Source of the DNA: an uncultured Mucilaginibacter sp.
Lineage (GTDB): Bacteria; Bacteroidota; Bacteroidia; Sphingobacteriales; Sphingobacteriaceae
Length of the DNA: 64,000 nt
Assembly: GCA_903891475.1 (NCBI GenBank)
Contig: CAITEP010000021.1
Span: 240,962 to 304,961, forward strand
Direction: 5' to 3'
This document shows, one piece after another, positions 56,663 to 64,000 of this stretch. The translations under genes were made by a program, and so were the position numbers. Within the stretch, counting starts at the first letter, position 1. Every line of letters starts with the position of its first letter. The notes below the pieces were generated by a model. It worked only from the letters and a program-made list of their open reading frames with translations. It made no database searches and had not been told where the DNA came from.

Positions 56663-57592
56663 TTAATTTCCTATTTTCTTGTTATTATTTCCTTTTTCTG
56701 ATGGTGGCTGAGAGGCAACTGTATCCTTTGACGTAATTTTTTTAGTCAATTTAGGATCACCTAATGCTGCTTCCAATAAATTTTTAGTTCTTATAATACC
56801 GTTTCTACTGCTCTTTTTGTAATCTTGAACATCTCGGAGATATTTACTCTTGGGATATTTTTCAGAAAACTGATCGGCATAAGTTATTGCAAGCCCGTAT
56901 CGATTTTCCTGAGTAAATTCTCTGCTATGTTGTGCATAAAGATATTGAGCTTTAACTATTAAAAATTCCAATTCCTCCGCATATTTAGTGTCCGGATAAT
57001 CACGTAAAGTATTATTAAACGCTATTACTGCTGCTTGATAGTCACCGATGGTTAAATATAGCTTTGAATTTGCAAATGATTTATCCTCTAATTTATCACG
57101 CAGTGCTTGTATCAATTTACTCGCTTCCGCAACTCGATCACTTTTAGGATAAAGGTTTATAAATAGTTGAAGTGCTTCAATAGCTTTATTTGTATTTTCT
57201 TGATCGAGTGAAAATATAGGTGAATCAAGGTAGTAACAATAAGCGGCCATAAATCTGCACTCTTCAGCACGAGGGCTTGAAGGGTAGGTGTCAGCAAATG
57301 TTTTAAAATGATATCTTGCGGAAGTGTAATCTCGTAACTTATAGTTTGTGTAGGCATAATAGTAGAATAAATCCTCTGCTTCTGCTCGCCCGCGATAACG
57401 GGTAACAAGGTCATCAAATAACCCTAATGCCTTGGTATACTCCTTTTTATTATAGTATTTAATTGCCTCCGAATATTTTTTAGCATTATCATTACTTGAA
57501 CGCAATTTCTCATATTTACTTTTACAGCTATTAAATACAATAATGAGCGAGGTAACTGTAATTGCTATTAACAGTTTTAGTTTTTTAAACAT
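56663..57592 (-). CDS. bamD: Outer membrane assembly lipoprotein BamD
   Basis: A 309-residue lipoprotein of the BAM complex, which inserts beta-barrel proteins into the outer membrane. It has a lipoprotein signal peptide (lipobox NSC, cysteine near residue 23) and TPR-like helices (about 30-270), including YNKKEYTKALGLFDDLVTRYRGRAEAE and SARYHFKTFADTYPSSPRAEE. The C-terminal tail is Lys/Ser-rich. The ATG lies only 4 nt after a good -7 box, so the transcript may be leaderless. First gene of bamD-rpoZ-coaBC-porD. Confidence 0.92.
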   Translation of the reverse strand: MFKKLKLLIAITVTSLIIVFNSCKSKYEKLRSSNDNAKKYSEAIKYYNKKEYTKALGLFDDLVTRYRGRAEAEDLFYYYAYTNYKLRDYTSARYHFKTFADTYPSSPRAEECRFMAAYCYYLDSPIFSLDQENTNKAIEALQLFINLYPKSDRVAEASKLIQALRDKLEDKSFANSKLYLTIGDYQAAVIAFNNTLRDYPDTKYAEELEFLIVKAQYLYAQHSREFTQENRYGLAITYADQFSEKYPKSKYLRDVQDYKKSSRNGIIRTKNLLEAALGDPKLTKKITSKDTVASQPPSEKGNNNKKIGN

Positions 57593-57596
57593 TTTG

Positions 57597-57628
57597 CAAA
57601 GATAGGTATATAATATAAATCAGTCAAT
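57597..57628 (-). promoter_or_regulatory. Candidate bamD promoter, almost on the start codon
   Basis: On the minus strand the -7 box is TATCTTTG (plus 57597-57604), a perfect TAnnTTTG. A TTG lies 20 nt upstream (plus 57625-57627). The ATG of bamD begins 4 nt downstream of the box, so a usual start about 5-7 nt after it would fall on or inside the codon. Confidence 0.6.
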
Positions 57629-57861
57629 TATTTATTTTATCGGCTAATATATAACGCTTATGCATATATAGTACCTTTCAATATCCTATTTAACATCTTT
57701 TAACAGCTGTTTATGGTATGTTAAAGGTTGGCCAATTTTAATAATGTAAGCTTCTTTAACTAAACTATGTAGTCTTCAGTATCAAATTATATTGGATTAG
57801 AAATTTTTTATGTTGATATACAAAGTGTTGCAAATACACTATGCTTTTTTTTCTATTTCTA

Positions 57862-57892
57862 TTTGTTTTATTTAATAAACCGAGTACCTTTG
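57862..57892 (+). promoter_or_regulatory. rRNA operon promoter P1
   Basis: TTTG at 57862-57865, exactly 19 nt spacer, TACCTTTG at 57885-57892. This is a full match to the Bacteroidota housekeeping promoter (TTTG-N19-TAnnTTTG). Transcription should begin near 57898. Confidence 0.85.
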
Positions 57893-57980
57893 CAGCCCGC
57901 AAACGAGGAAGAGTAGGAGATGGTAAGGCGGAGGGATGAGGGAGATAAAGAAGAGGGGAGAAAATAAAAGGAATAAAAAG

Positions 57981-58011
57981 TTTGCAAAAGTAAAAAAGAA
58001 GCGTACCTTTG
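57981..58011 (+). promoter_or_regulatory. rRNA operon promoter P2
   Basis: TTTG at 57981-57984, exactly 19 nt spacer, TACCTTTG at 58004-58011, followed by CAG. It repeats the arrangement of P1, 119 nt downstream. Transcription should begin near 58017. Confidence 0.85.
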
Positions 58012-58289
58012 CAGACCCAAAACGAGGGTAACCCTAGAGCGACTTTAGGGTGATAAAATTTAGAAATTGATTGCGAATAAAATCGCGAAATCGATATAAA
58101 GCTTGAGCCGGGATGGTGAAAGCGAAAAGTTCTTATAAGGTATAGATAATCATGTAGAGTAATGGCGAAAGGGAGCGAGAAAGTTTCCGAGTAGTTGTTA
58201 AGAATAAAGAGGATAGGATACTGTAAAAAGATAATTATAAACAGATTCTATTATTAATAATAGGGTCAGTGGTTAAACTAAGACATTAT

Positions 58290-59813
<1,524 letters not shown>

Positions 59814-60107
59814 GGAGCAGTATCCATAAAAATCACTCTTTAAAGACTAGCAGCGAATCGCTGTTACCTACATGATCTATTCTTATAATTTTTATTTGTT
59901 GACTTATTGAATTATTGAATAAGAAAAATCAATAAATCAGTAAATCAATCAATCAAAATTGAAAAAAAGGAAACCCAAAAGATGAAGCCTGAAGTAAGGT
60001 GAGATAAGCATCTGGGTTACGAGATTGTAAGAAATTATGGTTACGGTTTACGAGATAAGGTTAAAAAATCCGAAATCGAAAGCCCGAAATCCGAAATCAA
60101 TGAAAAC
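59814..60107. other. 16S-tRNA-Ile spacer with short direct repeats
   Basis: 294 nt without a gene. It contains short AATCAATAAATCAGT-like direct repeats near 59926-59955 and a 12-nt direct repeat AAATCCGAAATC at 60066-60077 and 60087-60098. These look like members of dispersed intergenic repeat families. Confidence 0.6.
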
Positions 60108-60182
60108 AGTCCTGTAGCTCAGCTTGGTTAGAGCACTACACTGATAATGTAGGGGTCAGCAGTTCAAATCTGCTCGGGACTA
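60108..60182 (+). tRNA. tRNA-Ile (GAT)
   Basis: A full cloverleaf: acceptor AGTCCTG/CGGGACT, D-arm with GCTC..GAGC, anticodon stem CTACA/TGTAG with loop CTGATAA (anticodon GAT), and T-arm AGCAG/CTGCT with TTCAAAT. No CCA is encoded. Confidence 0.95.
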
Positions 60183-60206
60183 CGAGGTTAAGTTGAGCGG
60201 TTGAAA

Positions 60207-60240
60207 GTTGCAAGTTATAGGTTGCAAGTTATAAGTTGAT
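60207..60240 (+). repeat. Tandem 14-nt direct repeat in the tRNA spacer
   Basis: GTTGCAAGTTATAG is followed by GTTGCAAGTTATAA and a partial third copy (60207-60238). The segment 60221-60239 matches the reverse complement of 60473-60491 with one mismatch; together these flank tRNA-Ala. Confidence 0.7.
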
Positions 60241-60343
60241 TTGGAGGTAGAAGTACAGGAATAACCTGAAACATGCTACCCACTACGTTCAACCCATAAC
60301 ATACAACCCACAACATACAACCCACAACACAAACGCATCTTAA

Positions 60344-60417
60344 GGGGGATTAGCTCAGCTGGCTAGAGCACCTGCCTTGCACGCAGGGGGTCAACGGTTC
60401 GAATCCGTTATTCTCCA
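60344..60417 (+). tRNA. tRNA-Ala (TGC)
   Basis: Cloverleaf with acceptor GGGGGAT/ATTCTCC (two G-U pairs), D-arm GCTC..GAGC, anticodon stem CCTGC/GCAGG with loop CTTGCAC (anticodon TGC), and T-arm ACGG/CCGT with TTCGAAT. No CCA is encoded. Confidence 0.95.
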
Positions 60418-60472
60418 CGTTTTGGAAGAAAGTTGAAAAGGAATAAGTTAGGATTGGCAAGACATTGCGCAT

Positions 60473-60491
60473 ACAACTTATAACCTGCAAC
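60473..60491 (-). repeat. Inverted partner of the tRNA-spacer repeat
   Basis: The reverse complement reads GTTGCAGGTTATAAGTTGT and matches 60221-60239 except at one inner position. It lies downstream of tRNA-Ala, so the pair could fold around the tRNA in the precursor. Confidence 0.65.
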
Positions 60492-60682
60492 ATGTAACCA
60501 AGAAAAGTTCTTTGACATATTGGAAGAAGTAAAAAAAGAGAAGACAACAGTAGGGAAGTTGTTTTTTGTTAAGAGTTACAAGTAGTAAGTAGTAGGTGCG
60601 AACCTACAACCTGCAACGGGCAACCTAGAACAAAAACAATGGAACAAAAAGCATACATACCGAGCAAAAGGCGGTATAGTAG

Positions 60683-63556
<2,874 letters not shown>

Positions 63557-63868
63557 ATAGCAGGTAAATTGGTGAGTGGTGAGCGGTGAAAAGTGAGTGT
63601 AACAACTTACTACTAACAACTCATTGCTCACAGAATAAACTAATATTGTTGTTTTCTCTTAAACTTACTTCTTTCAATAATATGTCATTGTTGGATTTTA
63701 GTATCAAGTAGCTAGTAACTAGTATCAAGATGATAATCAGGTAATAGAAAGTAGTAAAAAGATACGACAGTTAACAAATAAAATATTGTTAAGTAGAGTA
63801 GTTAAAAAGTCAATGAGTAAATAATCTTGCTACTTGATACTAGCTACTAAATACTAACAAAAAATATT
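63557..63868. other. 23S-5S spacer with a long inverted repeat
   Basis: 312 nt without a gene. Nearest 23S lies a GTGAGCGGTGA/TCATTGCTCAC pairing. The rest carries the TAGTATCAAGTAGC repeat family described separately. Confidence 0.6.
63699..63856. repeat. 31-nt inverted repeat upstream of 5S
   Basis: 63699-63729 and the reverse complement of 63826-63856 match at 26 of 31 positions. Each arm is itself made of TAGTATCAAG- and TAGCTAGTA-like words, so the element is a tandem repeat folded on itself. It ends about 14 nt upstream of 5S and could guide precursor processing or be a dispersed intergenic repeat. Confidence 0.65.
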
Positions 63869-63977
<109 letters not shown>

Positions 63978-64000
63978 ATCTTATCAATTGCCCGTAATCT

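Larger units (their letters stand above)
57593..58289. other. 697-nt region between bamD and 16S: promoters and rRNA leader
   Basis: No protein gene is visible. The first 30 nt hold the minus-strand bamD promoter. From 57862 on are two plus-strand rRNA promoters with a purine-rich tract between them (57901-57980), then a 16S leader with small hairpins such as ACCCTAGA..TTTAGGGT at about 58029-58050. Confidence 0.7.

Noticed and set aside
57670..57680. TACCTTTC word as a third rRNA promoter
   Set aside because: The last base of the TTTG box is C and no -33 TTTG lies at 19 nt, so it was not called.

Overview
The window comes from a Bacteroidota chromosome, most likely a member of the Sphingobacteriaceae (Pedobacter/Mucilaginibacter-like). 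This rests on AT-rich coding sequence, a SusC/SusD pair, the moxR-DUF58-batABCDE operon, a PorD-type (DUF4835) type IX secretion gene, a Bacteroidota-type omega subunit, few Shine-Dalgarno sequences, and promoters of the TTTG-N19-TAnnTTTG type. The genus is an inference; I could not search the 16S gene.

Layout. 1-3.6 kb: end of an FtsX/MacB-type permease, its ATPase and a TolC-like outer-membrane channel (export). 3.85-4.2 kb: remnant of an M90/MtfA peptidase. 4.6-16.6 kb: a polysaccharide utilisation locus with a membrane-spanning propeller/Y_Y_Y/HTH regulator, SusC, SusD, a LamG lipoprotein and two tandem GH144-type (beta-1,2-glucanase-like) enzymes. A strong terminator sits between the binding and enzyme parts. 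16.6-19.3 kb: a tiny membrane-protein ORF and then a two-gene ATPase + HNH nuclease unit resembling the Septu (PtuAB) anti-phage system, visibly more AT-rich than its neighbours. 19.4-36.2 kb: mostly housekeeping and transport genes (EttA, ClpC, MarC, two amino-acid permeases, a K+-dependent membrane pyrophosphatase, PBP4-like carboxypeptidase, Nudix protein, UbiD decarboxylase). 36.4-45.4 kb: TauE/SafE exporter with DUF1634 partner, an outer-membrane beta-barrel receptor, a HipA-like kinase/DUF3037 pair, an alpha/beta hydrolase lacking its nucleophile serine, and a large secreted protein of unknown function. 45.6-54.0 kb: the Bat operon. 54.0-57.6 kb, opposite strand: bamD-rpoZ-coaBC-porD. 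57.9-64 kb: a complete rRNA operon (16S, tRNA-Ile, tRNA-Ala, 23S, 5S) behind two tandem promoters.

How the parts work together. In the glucan locus the regulator probably senses an oligosaccharide in the periplasm. SusCD with the LamG lipoprotein would bind and import the glycan, and the lipoprotein GH144 (surface) and soluble GH144 (periplasm) would cut it. No beta-glucosidase is present in the window to finish the job. The ATPase/HNH pair overlaps by 8 nt and is probably one translationally coupled defence module. The Bat genes form one long operon of AAA chaperone, VWA and TPR proteins at the inner membrane. BamD, PorD, CoaBC and omega share an operon whose best promoter lies almost on the bamD start codon.

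The most noteworthy items are the Septu-like pair, the tandem GH144 locus, the Ser-to-Gly hydrolase, the shifted glutamate in the pyrophosphatase, the nearly leaderless bamD promoter, and the inverted repeats in the rRNA spacers.
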